Below are positions 1-11,330 of a stretch of 23,393 nucleotides of DNA, piece after piece. The notes beneath the pieces are model-generated. The model did not search any database and was not told the origin of the DNA. It worked only from the letters and a program-made list of their open reading frames with translations. How positions within the stretch are numbered: the first letter of the stretch is position 1; each line of letters starts with the position of its first letter. Source of the DNA: Conidiobolus incongruus B7586 (lineage: Eukaryota; Entomophthoromycota; Entomophthoromycetes; Entomophthorales; Conidiobolaceae); contig JNEM01009171.1 of NCBI GenBank assembly GCA_000697335.1, positions 1 to 23,393 on the forward strand, read 5' to 3'. The position numbers were made by a program, and so were the translations under genes.

Positions 1-1583
1 AATGAAATAATTTAAATTTTATTCTATTATTAAAAAATTATAATTAAAATTATATTTAAAAATATATAAATATAATGTTGTATATTTTATAATAATATAA
101 TTAATTAAATATTTAAATGCTAAATATTTCAGAAATTAGAAAATTAAAGAGTATATTATTTTAATTTAATTAATTAAAAAAATTAATTTTAATTAAAATA
201 GATTATATATTTATATCAGTTATAAATCTTTATTTTGATAGTAAAGTTATTTTTATAATATTATTAGATATTATCATTACTCTTGATTCACTTATATATT
301 ATAAAGACTTATTAGTTATCTATAGTCTTTGTCTTTATATTGATGAGCTTTAACCCCTTAAAAGATAAATTATTAAGAGATTAATTCTTTAAATTGTTAT
401 ATATAAATTTCTTTATAATTCAATTAATTATAAATTATTTGATTAATTTAAACTTTTGTAACTAAATTAATTATATAAATAACATTGAATCATTTAATAA
501 ACAAGGTTTTTTTTAATTTTTACTATTTTTGATTTTTTATATTATTTTTAAGATTGAGACTATATTTTATCAATATTATAATATATTAACATTACCAAAT
601 ATAAATCTTGATATATTAATGACTCATCCCAGTTTGAAGTTTAATTAAACTTTGTTTATTATTTCATATTATATTACCATATTCTATGCCACATTATTTT
701 TGTATTAAGTCTTCCTTTATATTATATCAATAACTTTTTACTACTATACTTACATAAATGATAATTTATGAATTACCTTGGATATATAATTCTAGTTAAG
801 AATATTATAATAAAAAACCTATTTCTATTATAAATTAATTGATTATTTAAATTTTTAAGTTATTATTTATTAATTGGTAATTAAGTTAAAAACAAAGATA
901 ATATTAATTCTTTGAAATTTTCAGTTAATGATATTATAGATATTTGTGATTTACAAGCAATCCAAATTATAATTTCAGTATTCTTGCCTATTAATATATC
1001 AAACAGTCATAATATCCAACTTTTTCCCTATTCCTTGACACTAAGTCACAGCTTATTATCAATAAATCTTTTCTAGCTAGTTGTCAAATTATTTGAAATT
1101 TTAACAAAAATAGTGATATTATATTTTCAAAATTAGAATAATTGAGTTTAAGTTGATATCATTTTAAAAATTATCAATCATAATTTGGTCAATTTGAATA
1201 TGATTTTTGTTTTAACCAGATATTGTTGAATGTGAAATTTATTATCAATTTGATGAAAGATAATAATATAATCTTATATAAAGGATTCACAATTACTAAT
1301 CTGTAAATCAATTTAGGAAAAAGTTTGTCTAATATTTTGTTCAAAATTGATTATGAAAATTCTAATTTAAATAAAAAAGAATAATTATATTGTATACCCT
1401 TTCAAAAGAATAAAACTGACCTGATTCATAATATTATATTGTCAAATGTGAAAATTATGAAATAAGCGAAATGAATTTTAAAATATCAATTTTTGATCAG
1501 AGATTGAAGTACTAATAGATCTATACACCCCTTCACAAGTAAGGATCAATGATTATTATTGATACAATAAATAATTGATCACC
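1..1583. other. A+T-rich spacer, no gene seen
   Basis: This stretch is extremely A+T rich, with many stops in every frame and no convincing protein similarity. Its last part would be the upstream region of the first sphingomyelinase relic. I see no clear promoter match there to the region upstream of the intact copy. Confidence 0.6.
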
Positions 1584-3441
1584 ATCCATATTAGTTTCTG
1601 GTCGATATTCCTAGCTCCAGTTATTTGCAACGTGTCAGTTCAAGACAACGAAGACTACTATCTTGATTCCAGATGAATGGACAGCGATTTTAACTCTTCC
1701 AATACTTACAAAGAATGATGCGAAATTGCAGTAGAATTATTTCACATAGTAACCGAATCTCGCAATTCCATCACTAGAAATGGAAAGAGATTTGGTATTG
1801 TAGATATTTTCGCGCCCGTATTAATAGATATTTAAAAGGAGGTGAATTGTAAAGCTTGAAACTTTTTATGCGTAATGTTAATCATTTAACTCATATTCCA
1901 TTTACTCATAAACTACTAATCAAAGCTTTCATAAAAGGTTCCAGACTTGCAGGTCGACCTGGATCTGAGTGTGGCGGTTTTGTAGACCGTTATGATGATG
2001 GTTTTTTGGGAGTGTTGAATGATATGGATTTTCGCCATGTTTATATTAGTAAATTGGCTTGTTACCATTTGCTAAGAGTTGGTCCTTACCTTGATTTGCC
2101 CGATACATATTTTAGTTTACCTGAGCCCAAACAAATCAGTTTACCTCAACCAAGCGTCAAAGAATTGAGAATTCTCCACCTATTAGATTTACTCTGGGAT
2201 AGAGAGTTTACCGAAGGCACTGAAGCTGATTGTAGATCTATTTGTTGTCAAAAAAATTCTGACATTAATGACAATGACTCTGAATATATTAAAAAGCCTG
2301 CCAGCAGACGGGATGAGTATCTATATGACATACCATTATGTTCCTTTGAATCTATGTTACAATACATTGGAGAAATGCACCAAAAAGAGCCATTAGATAT
2401 GGTTATTTTCACTAGGGATGTTCCTACTCATGTTTTTAAAGAATCATCTCGTCGTTCCAAAGCTACCGAACACGCGGCTTATAATCTTTTGTCAAAATAT
2501 ATTGACCCTCGAGTTGTTAGTTTTTACCCTGTAGTCGGCAATCATGAATCTGTTCCATCTAACTTCTATCCTATTTTAGGCTCTGGTAAAGAAAAAGGTT
2601 ATAATTTGTGCAATTTCGCGGCAAGAGAATGGAATCAATGATTACCTAGGAACTCACTAAACACTCAGAAAATCAGGGTACAATTCTGTTCAACATAGCG
2701 ATAACCTTAGAGTCATCATTTTGAACGATAACTTATGTTACTCAAACAATATCTGGCTCCTTTTAGATCCTGAAATTGAAGATCACAATTGCATTGTTTC
2801 CTGGATCATTTGCCAGCTTGAAGATGCCGAACAAAATGGTTCCAAAGTTTACCCTGCATTTCACGTTCCTCCCGCTAGCGCTGATTGTCATCAAAAATTC
2901 TCTCGTATATGGAATAAAATCTTGAGGGATTATTCTCATGTCATCATTGGTCAATTTTATGGTCACACTCGCCATAATGTATTTTAATTATAATATTTGG
3001 ATAGTCCCAAGAATTCTCAAAATGCTATTGCTAAAAGTTTCATCACTTATTCTATCATTACTCAAGTCGAGGTGAACCTTGGTTTCTGTGTATACACCCT
3101 CGATGCTAATAACTATCGAACTGAAATTTTTTTCAATTCTATTCTAATATGAATCGAAAGCATACCTAGAAAAATAGATCAGTTGTGGAAGAATTTTACT
3201 CAGTCAAGACAAACTTTTCAGTGCCTTCTACTAATAGTCCTTAAATGTACGCTACCTTCTGGCATGAATTTGAGAAATTATTAGATAAAAATAACCTTTC
3301 TATGAAAAAATTGAGGGATTCCGTTGCAATAATACTAGTATGCACCCTAGACGTGACGCCAAATTCAGAAAAAATGATATTTGCACTTTGAGAGCTAATA
3401 ACCGTATAGTTTGTAATTCCTCACTTAAATTCAAAATCTAA
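1584..3441 (+). pseudogene. Decayed acid sphingomyelinase-like gene (relic 1)
   Basis: This is a full-length but broken relative of the intact gene at 5873-7747. It lines up from the signal peptide (1584, where ATG has become ATC) to a stop at 3439-3441 that matches the end of the intact gene, and its length is almost the same (1858 against 1875 bases). It has roughly ten or more stops and frameshifts. The longest open pieces are 1856-2641 (saposin end and front half of the phosphatase domain) and 2721-2987. Several metal-site motifs have changed: SDFHYD has become LDLLWD, TGDVPAHD has become TRDVPTHV and GHTHH has become GHTRH, while GNHE and the HxPP histidine are kept. Two ligand histidines are therefore gone. 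Introns do not explain the breaks, because the matching DNA is continuous in the intact copy. It is probably a recently silenced tandem duplicate. Confidence 0.9.
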
Positions 3442-3442
3442 T

Positions 3443-3461
3443 TATATATATATATATATAT
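3443..3461. repeat. (TA)n microsatellite
   Basis: A run of alternating T and A directly follows the stop of the first sphingomyelinase relic. Similar short TA runs occur near 7885-7900 and 14805-14819. They are simple repeats with no further structure. Confidence 0.9.
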
Positions 3462-5814
3462 CAATTTTTTAAATTATTTATAGATTTGTTAAAATATGCG
3501 AACCGTAATTTATTTATTGAGATTATTTATATTTAGTTGTAAATAAAAAAATTCAATATATAAAATACAATGATATATGTTTAATAAAATAGTTTTGATC
3601 ATTCATATAATTAATTATCTGAACTATATATGGCGTTTAGGGTTATTATTTGAACCCTTATTTATATTGTTTTCCATAAAATAGCAAATTGTAATTTGTT
3701 GGTTTAAAAAAATTGTTCAGATCTATATGACTTTTTGATACAATAGATTGATGATTATTTACGCTCATTGATATATATCAACTATGTTTATTTGATTCAC
3801 CAGATCTTAGATTTAGAGTATGTTGAAATTTTTATTTTTAGGATAATTTATTCGATGATATTTATAAATATTATATATTGTAATTTCATATTGATATATA
3901 AAATGCATATTAATCAAGTATGAGGATTATCAGATGTGTTTCATTGATTAGGATATTTATAGGATCTTAAAATTATTATATTATTTTATAACAAATTTAT
4001 ATAATTTTTATATCAATAATATTAAATACAGATATCATTTAATCGAGCATTGGGATATAATTCGCGTTTACCAAATTACTATAGGATAACACAGATAAAT
4101 TGACATTAATTGCTTGTGCCACAATATACACGTGAGAAAATTTACAATTCTAAATATGGCCTCAATTTTAGTAAAGTTGTACCAAAAATGATAAGACATT
4201 CGAACCAAAACATTTATATCGATTTAAATATTAAATAATTTAATATCGTGAACTTTGTTTTATCAGAGTTGATGTATTTAGATTGTAAATTTTAGACTAA
4301 ACATTATTTATGATGTATTTCTCATTGTCATTTTTGGTGATTATTGAAACTATTTTTTATGATTTTAAATATAATTCATTATGATTTAAATAGGTAATTA
4401 TAGTACAAATAATGGGTTTTTATATTATACATAAAAGACAAAATGGATGAAATATATCAAGCAATCTATAATAATTTAAAATTTTTGTCACTACGAAATT
4501 TAATTAATATTTCAATATTCTATTCATTACATTATAAAACCAATGATTATTAATGAAGATTTGATGAATAGTAAACCTTTCATACTCAATATTTTATTTT
4601 TGATTATAAAATTTTAAAGAGTATTATAAAATTTCGAAATTCAAAAATATGATATTATTCCAATAACTCAATTTCTAAAATTTGAGTTCCATATTAGTTT
4701 TAAATTGGATAAATAGTTTTACATAGATGATAAATATAAACAAAATTCTCTTCAAGTTTTTAGATCAGTGATTTGTATTATATTCTACACCTATTGACAT
4801 TATTACACTCTTTGATTATTGGTTAAATACAAATCTTGAGAATTTCATCACATTGTAATTGTGAATTATCCAAATGCTAATCAATTGATACACGTGTAAA
4901 TCAATTTTTAATATATTTGATTCTCATTAATTTATTTATCACAAGCATTTTGATTTCAAAGATCACATATTAAATTTCCACTTTATTATGAGTAAATAAT
5001 ATCAGTACGTCTAATTTGAAATGATAAACCAATTATGATTTTAGCATAAATTGATATTATATATATTATATTCAATTTGATTAAAGAGTTTGAATTTCAC
5101 AAATTAAACCAATTTCTTTAAATACATAAAAAGGAAATGGTTGAATTTTGCCAATTGTTTTTAATTATTTATTATTTTCAATTATCCTTAAAATACTTGT
5201 AATAATTTCTATTTAAGTTAACACTGTTCAATCAATTTCGAGTTACTATAATGTTGAAATCGATAGATTTTCTATTGATACAATAGTGCATACAATATAT
5301 CATCGACATTTCTAATTAGAATATATAGTGTAATCATTTATATGGAATCTTAATAAAGATTGAAATCATCACGTTGATACTTTAAATTTAAGATTGATAA
5401 AAAACTGAATAGCGAAATTAAACAAGAATTTATGAATATGTAAATTATGATCTTTATAAATTTTTGACCAATTATTTATTCACGATTGTTTACTATTGAT
5501 AAAAGTATGAATTTAAAAAATTTAAAATTAATACAATGAATTGATCTAATCTAATTTTCATTTAACTCCAATATGATATTAAAAGTTTACTTTAGAAAAT
5601 GTATTGTTTTGCGTCTTGATATATATTTTTCAATATAATACTATGATTTTTATGTTTATGAAATAAAATAACTATCAATTCACTATACTTTTCATATTAG
5701 GATAAATGTATGATGTTTTTAGTTTAATATTACAAGAAATTTGTTCAATGTGAATATGTATGATTAACTGAAAAAAGTGGATATTAATAATACAAAATAG
5801 GTGTTATATATTTG
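3462..5814. other. A+T-rich spacer, no gene seen
   Basis: This is spacer between the first sphingomyelinase relic and the intact gene. It is very A+T rich with dense stops in all frames. I see no coding-like segment, RNA gene or element boundary. A weak six-base-pair hairpin (agggtt/aaccct) lies at about 3639-3658. Confidence 0.6.
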
Positions 5815-5822
5815 TATAAATA
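5815..5822 (+). promoter_or_regulatory. Possible TATA box of the intact sphingomyelinase gene
   Basis: A TATAAATA sequence lies about 50 bases before the ATG at 5873, a spacing that suits a short 5' leader. The background is so A+T rich that chance matches are common, so position is the main support. Confidence 0.4.
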
Positions 5823-5872
5823 TATCAAGTAGAGCTAGCAAATTTACACATTATTAAGACTAAGAAATAGCA

Positions 5873-7747
5873 ATGCATTTGAAACTCTGGTCTTTGGTAT
5901 TGTCCGCATTTTTGTCTCCCATTTCTGCTCAGAAACAGAGAGAAGATATTTATTTGGGTTCTGAATGGATGGGAAGCGATTTCACCAACATTAACAAAGT
6001 TCAAGAGTGGTCTAAACTCACCGATCAGTACGTTCAAGCTGTTAAAGAAAACAGAACCAATATTGTTCGCAGTGGTAACAAGTTCGGTATTGTAGATGTG
6101 TTCGCTCCTATTTTCTCCGATATTAAGGCTAAAGCTACCTGCAAAGCTTGTGACATTTTGATGCACAGTATCCACACTTTGACCCATATTCCTTTTACCG
6201 AAAACCTTCTATTAAAAGGTTTCAGTGCTGCTTGTAAACTTGTTGGTCGTCCCGCTACTGAGTGTGATGGCTATGTCGATCGCTATGGTCCGCTTTATTT
6301 GGAAGTGATTCATGATATGGATTTTGACAAAGAATATATTGGTGAATTAGCATGCTTCCATCTTGCTCGCGCTTGCCCCCACCCTCATCTCCCAGATACT
6401 AATTTAAACCTTCCTCCTCCTAAACGTGTTCCTGCACCTATTCCTAGCGGAAAAGAATTGAAGATTCTCCACTTATCCGATTTCCATTATGATTCTGACT
6501 ATGTTGAAGGATCAGAATCTGATTGTCGTCGCGCTATCTGCTGCCAAAAGGATTCCAATGTTGATGATGAGAACCCTCAAGTTATCAAAAAGCCTGCTAG
6601 CAAATGGGGTGAATACAAATGCGATATGCCTTTACCCACTCTCAAATCCATGTTACAATATATCAGTGAAATGAATAAAAAGGAACATTTCGATATGGTT
6701 CTCTTCACTGGAGATGTTCCCGCTCATGATGCTTTCAGAGAAACTTCAGAACATTCTAAAGCTACCGAACGTGCATCTTATAAACTATTGGATACATACA
6801 TTGACTCTAAAATTACTAAATTCTACCCAGTAATTGGCAATCACGAACCCGTTCCCTCTAACCTCTTCCCAATCCTTGGGTCTGGGAAAGAGGAAGGATA
6901 TGATTTATACCAATTTATTGCCAATGAATGGAAAGGTTGGCTTCCAGAAAGCTCTTTAACTACTCTCAAGAAATCAGGCTACTACTCCATTAAGCATAAT
7001 GATAAGCTCAAGATTCTCGTCCTGAATAACAATCTTTGCTATTCATATAATGTTTGGTTACTGCTCGACCCTGAAAACTCTGATCCTAACGGTATGCTTG
7101 CATGGGCTATCCAAGAACTCAAGGATGCTGAACGCACTGGATCTAAAGTTTACATCGCTTCTCACATTCCTCCTGCTAATGCTGATTGCTACCAAAAATT
7201 CTCTAGAGCTTGGAACAAGATTGTTAAAGCTTTTTCTCACGTCATCATTTCCCAATTCTATGGGCATACTCACCATGATGAATTTGAATTATACTATTTG
7301 GATGGTCCCAAGAACTCCCAAAATGCTATTGCCAACAGTTTCATCGCTCCTTCTATTACCACCCATGTCAAGATGAATCCTGGTTTTCGTGTTTACACCG
7401 TCGATGCTGAAAATTATCAAGTCAAGGACTTTACCCAATACTATGCTAATCTCAAGAACAAGCACACTTGGACCAACGGACCTGTTTGGGAAGTACTTTA
7501 CTCTGCCAAGAACACTTTTAAGGTCCCATCTGCCAATGGTCCCTACATCAATGCTACTTTCTGGCATGAAGTTACCGAATTATTAGAAAGAGATAATACT
7601 ACCTTCGAAAATTTCAAGAACTTCGGCTACAAGAACTCTGGATTACACCCAGATTGTGATGATGAATGTAGAAAGGATTCTGTCTGCAATTTGAGAGCCA
7701 GCAATAGTAGAGAAGTTTGTGATTCTTCTCTTAAGTTTGAATATTAA
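5873..7747 (+). CDS. Secreted acid sphingomyelinase-like phosphodiesterase
   Basis: Acid sphingomyelinases are zinc metallophosphoesterases that split sphingomyelin into ceramide and phosphocholine, in lysosomes or outside the cell. This 624-residue single-exon protein has the full family layout. Residues 1-19 form a signal peptide. Residues about 88-170 form a saposin B domain with six cysteines (C90, C93, C121, C131, C161, C168). The calcineurin-like phosphatase domain runs from about 196 to 515. All metal and catalytic motifs are present: SDFHYD (D203, H205), TGDVPAHD (D281), GNHEP (N323, H324), HIPP (H431) and GHTHHDEF (H465, H467). The C-terminal cysteine-rich tail (C595, C599, C605, C616) matches the family end region. 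NxT sites occur at N60, N560 and N575. The first Met gives the signal peptide, so I chose it as start. A broken paralogue lies on each side, making this the surviving member of a tandem family. The substrate could instead be another phosphodiester, as in SMPDL-type relatives. Confidence 0.95.
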   Translation: MHLKLWSLVLSAFLSPISAQKQREDIYLGSEWMGSDFTNINKVQEWSKLTDQYVQAVKENRTNIVRSGNKFGIVDVFAPIFSDIKAKATCKACDILMHSIHTLTHIPFTENLLLKGFSAACKLVGRPATECDGYVDRYGPLYLEVIHDMDFDKEYIGELACFHLARACPHPHLPDTNLNLPPPKRVPAPIPSGKELKILHLSDFHYDSDYVEGSESDCRRAICCQKDSNVDDENPQVIKKPASKWGEYKCDMPLPTLKSMLQYISEMNKKEHFDMVLFTGDVPAHDAFRETSEHSKATERASYKLLDTYIDSKITKFYPVIGNHEPVPSNLFPILGSGKEEGYDLYQFIANEWKGWLPESSLTTLKKSGYYSIKHNDKLKILVLNNNLCYSYNVWLLLDPENSDPNGMLAWAIQELKDAERTGSKVYIASHIPPANADCYQKFSRAWNKIVKAFSHVIISQFYGHTHHDEFELYYLDGPKNSQNAIANSFIAPSITTHVKMNPGFRVYTVDAENYQVKDFTQYYANLKNKHTWTNGPVWEVLYSAKNTFKVPSANGPYINATFWHEVTELLERDNTTFENFKNFGYKNSGLHPDCDDECRKDSVCNLRASNSREVCDSSLKFEY

Positions 7748-7769
7748 TATATATTTAAGTCAGATGTTT

Positions 7770-7775
7770 AATAAA
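7770..7775 (+). terminator. Possible polyadenylation signal of the sphingomyelinase gene
   Basis: An AATAAA lies 23 bases after the stop codon at 7745-7747. The position suits a short 3' UTR. Chance occurrence is possible in this base composition. Confidence 0.4.
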
Positions 7776-9567
7776 GCGATCATATTATAAGTTTTTATTA
7801 AATAATCAAAACTTGTCTTTACTAATTTTTAAACAATCGCATTTGTGATCTTATTTATACCTCTCGATATAAAAACCATAATAAATATATATATATATAA
7901 ATTGAGCATAATCACTTTAGCCGAAGTTATAAAATATTCAATAGTTACTAAATTTGAAATGGTTGGTGAATAAAAAACTACGGAGCTAACTCTTAATACT
8001 AATTATTAATTTCCCCAACTCATTTACTTCATATTCTCAATCATATATTTTTTGAAAATTATTTGAAAAATTGTCTAATATTTCTATTTTGAAATATCAC
8101 TTCTACTAATAGAGTTATCAGTGTTTTTAATAAGATGACAACTTGATTTTTCTTGTGTCCACAAATATTTTTTGTAATATTCCAAATTATTTATATAATA
8201 AAATAACATTGTTTTTTCAATATATATCAATAATAAAAATATTATATAAAGGTATGTTTAATCAATTAGTTCTTAACTGATAATAAAAACATTCTAAAAA
8301 TAATATTATTATTAATACCACTGTATACTACATAAGTCAATATTTTATTTGTATTTATATATTTTGAATCAATTATAGTAATTCAGAAAATGGGGGTCAG
8401 ATTTAGACAAACTATCACATATTTGAAAATCTGATATACAATTTGAATTTAATTATATTAGCCCATTTGAATAATTTTCACAACTTTTGCTAAAATACCC
8501 AGATACATAAATTAGTTCCCTAATTTTTTTCTAAATTTTTTATTAGTTTACTAGATCATATTTGGTTTTAAAACAATCAAATTTTTGCCTCTTTAAAATT
8601 TGGGAAAATTAATAATATTTAAATAGCTTTATCCCAAGTAAATTTTAATTTAGAGAAATATCAAAAATATCTATCAATCTTACAGTATCAATATAATATA
8701 GAATAGTTTTAATTTTTTTAAATTCATTTTGAAACCAATTTCAGCATTGTAAATTTCAATAATTAATGGATACTAAATTAGACTTATGATTTAATTTTAT
8801 CATTAACTTATGATATAATATATTAAAGTAGGAATATATATTTTATTTACAACGATTTTCATAATATTTATGATTTAAAATCAATTACATTGAAAGTTTT
8901 TTAACTATAAGATCTATTAAAAATAAAGTAAATACAATCACGGATATGTGAGTACTTTGCAAAATCATGATCGTAGGCTTCGGATCTAAATTAGTAATTG
9001 TATGCAATCAATTTTAAACCGATGCTGATAAAATCAAATAAAAATTATTCCTATTACATCGGATTAATATATCGTTTTTCTCTTTATTAGTAGTCACTTC
9101 AGCATTCAATGATCTACATTATTGACCAATTTTCATTTCAAATGACCTTTGGTAAAGCATAAATAGTTTAATATTCATTCCATCTACTTACATTAAAACA
9201 CTTGTTTATATTGTCAATACACTTTCTCCATTTTAATTGATAGAAATTCACAATTCAACTAATACTATAAACCGATGAAATTTGTTCATTCTCCTAATGG
9301 AAAGTCCATCAGAATTATTTTGCAAGTTCAAATATATAATAATAATAATAATAAAACCGGTCCTTATATATAAGATTATATGAAATTATATAGTACATTT
9401 CTTGTCAATATTTCAATTATATTATTTACATTACAATTTATACAGGTATTTCAAGTCATTCGAACTAATTAAATTTGGAATTGGGAACTTAAAATATATT
9501 TTAGTTTTCTAGATAGTAACCCTCCTGACCAACTTCATCTCCCCATTTATTACCTTTAGATATATAA
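7776..9567. other. A+T-rich spacer, mostly empty
   Basis: I see no gene up to about 9480. It holds a short (TA)n run near 7885-7900 and an (AAT)5 run at 9338-9352. From about 9490 base composition rises. A short reading there (DSNPPDQLHLPIYYL at about 9513-9557) may belong to the fragment that follows at 9568. Confidence 0.5.
9338..9352 (+). repeat. (AAT)5 microsatellite
   Basis: Five consecutive AAT units with a partial unit before and an A run after. It is a simple repeat in a spacer. Confidence 0.85.
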
Positions 9568-9837
9568 CCCTGGAATATCCGTTACACCTCTTTAAGGCCT
9601 CATTTTTCTGAAGACCTAAAATATCTCATTACACCACCTACTGCTGATGAATGGGTCATAAAAGAAGAATTTTTGCTACACATCCCGTCTTCTATGAAAC
9701 TCATTAAATACTTAACTCTAATAAAACGTCTTAACCTAAGCTACCAAACGAGTCATGAGCAAGCCACTCCCTTCTCTATTATCAACGTTCTACTAGCAAT
9801 CGGTAGAACCACAATATACTCACTTTGTATAAGATAA
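9568..9837 (+). pseudogene. Orphan coding-like fragment, family not recognised
   Basis: This frame is open for 89 codons and ends in TAA at 9835-9837. It has no ATG near its start, where it is closed by a TAA at 9565-9567. Its codon use looks like real coding sequence (mixed third positions, Cys and Trp codons, even amino acid content) and unlike the surrounding A+T-rich spacer. The peptide includes the stretches FSEDLKYLITPP, TADEWVIKEE and QATPFSIINVLLAIG. It starts as mixed charged and polar sequence and ends in a hydrophobic helix-like part. I do not recognise the family. The DEW-containing segment faintly recalls the regulatory region of fungal zinc-cluster transcription factors, but I would not annotate it so. 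The lack of a start, and stops just upstream, suggest a gene remnant. An internal exon is possible, but I see no good splice acceptor at its edge. Confidence 0.4.
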
Positions 9838-10479
9838 TTTTCAAAAACTATATAACAATACTAAAAGATATTGCTATCGATATACAAATTTCATTATAGA
9901 GTAATAAGTGTTTGGAATATATAGGTCAAAAAAATTCTTTGGATTACAGCAATTATGATTGCTAAGGATCATTTCTAGTCACATATTCTATTCAATATTA
10001 TGTGATAATGCTGTTAATTATTATTTTAAACAATATATTTTAATATCTATTATATATTATTATTTTTTTCAATAATAGAGTGTTAATTGAATTTATTTTA
10101 TACATTCCTATTAATGAATAATTAATTATTAATTAAGATACCACATAGACTACATATTCTTATACATACAATAGTCAAATATTTTACATCAAATATTTAT
10201 AAATAGTCTTAAAACTCTCTCATGAATTAAATTTGATTGATTATCTGTTTAATTACTTGAAATAATTATGCACAAAATTGAAAATAAACATCTGGGTATA
10301 TACCAGATGCTTTGATATAATAATATTTTATTCAATCAATCATATTCAATATATAAATGAATAAATAAATTTTGAGAATATTATATTCAGATTAATTGAT
10401 ATATATATACTTTAATTTAAATATTAATAACTTTCCATTTTTCAAAAAATCACTATAAACTGTTTTCTCTTGTTAGACT
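9838..10479. other. A+T-rich spacer, no gene seen
   Basis: This stretch is A+T rich with frequent stops. A short open piece (about 9839-9890) directly after the orphan fragment may belong to the same decayed sequence, but I cannot support it further. Confidence 0.5.
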
Positions 10480-10962
10480 TTATTGGATGGGCATTTATTT
10501 CCACTTTCTGGACTAAAGGAAAATTCCAAAACTCTCACCAATTTAGTAAAAAACACAAGATTTCCTATTACTCTAACCTATTGCAGTCAGTAAATTAGTT
10601 GCACATTTTATATTGCAGATCTACTGGAAAGTAGACCTGCGATAAGGTTCAAGTAGATTCGATAAACTGGGCCAAGGGTGCTAACGAGATAAATTAAAGG
10701 GATTTTTATTAAGATATCAATGTGTAGGATTTAACCCTGATCGAGATGATTCCTCAGCGAATAGGTGCCTGGTGACTATTTTATAGTGTGGTTAGTGCTT
10801 TGCAAATGTGTTGAAACTCCAATTACTATTATAGTCTGGAATTTTCTATTGAGCAAGGATTGTGCCTGATATTTGTGAGTGGATTACATTCGGAATCATG
10901 ATGTACGGTTAAAGTTGAATGACGAGCAAACCTCCCGATCCACGACAAAATATTTCATTTGA
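10480..10962 (+). pseudogene. Decayed coding-like segment, weakly lipase class 3-like
   Basis: The base composition here is clearly less A+T rich than the flanks, as in the coding islands, yet every frame has stops. Read on the plus strand in the frame of 10654-10900, the peptide contains SINWAKGANEI, then a piece with IGAW followed about three residues later by YSVVSALQMC, then NSNYYYSLEF. The order and spacing resemble fungal class 3 lipases: an RGS-x-x-NW segment, then a G-F/W segment with a long helix, then the strand before the GHSLGG nucleophile elbow. The elbow itself is not readable. This match is my own pattern reading and is weak. A decayed gene of another family is equally possible. 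No intact product can be expected. Confidence 0.3.
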
Positions 10963-11091
10963 GTGAACGTTGATAGATTAAACGAGAATAAGTTTGATTT
11001 AGTTTTTAAACTGATAGAAATTTTTAAATTGAAGTACTCGAATAATTACAAGATTATTTGCAATAATGGTTATAAGTATTTAGTAATTTAA
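10963..11091 (+). other. Short open stretch, possibly a sphingomyelinase 5' relic
   Basis: Forty-two codons are open, ending in TAA at 11089-11091, with no ATG. From residue 7 the peptide lines up without gaps with residues 40-75 of the intact sphingomyelinase. It shares N-x-N-K, then K-L, then N, I, G and K at matching positions (about 10 identities in 36). A 26-base piece within it (11008-11033) recurs with two mismatches at 11508-11533. A chance match in A+T-rich sequence is quite possible. Confidence 0.2.
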
Positions 11092-11330
11092 TAAAATATA
11101 AAAAAAACTTTGCAAATATGTATTCATAATTTATAACTTGTAAAATGAGAGTGAATACAAGTTTTTTAATTAAGTAATTAAAAGTTTTTATGTTGACAAC
11201 AACAAATGCTTAAATGAGAAAATTATAATTGCGATATAAATTTACAATTATAATCTTTTAGTTTACAACCTAATTTTTTTATATCAATATCTTCACCATT
11301 TATCATTTATATACATAATATTATTTTAAA
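11092..11330. other. A+T-rich spacer, no gene seen
   Basis: This is spacer before the second sphingomyelinase relic. It is highly A+T rich with stops in all frames, and I see nothing functional. Confidence 0.5.

Noticed and set aside
3639-3658. TTAGGG-like sequence with an inverted aaccct copy
   Set aside because: A single telomere-type unit and a six-base-pair stem are expected by chance. No repeat array or terminal structure is present.
5825-6187. Minus-strand 120-codon frame opposite the sphingomyelinase start
   Set aside because: It lies antisense to the signal peptide and saposin region of the intact gene, and no independent similarity is seen. The other frames inside 6489-7586 are shadows for the same reason.
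10636-10662. GGTTCAAGTAG resembling a tRNA B box
   Set aside because: The conserved C positions of the B box are missing, and no cloverleaf arms or A box can be placed around it.
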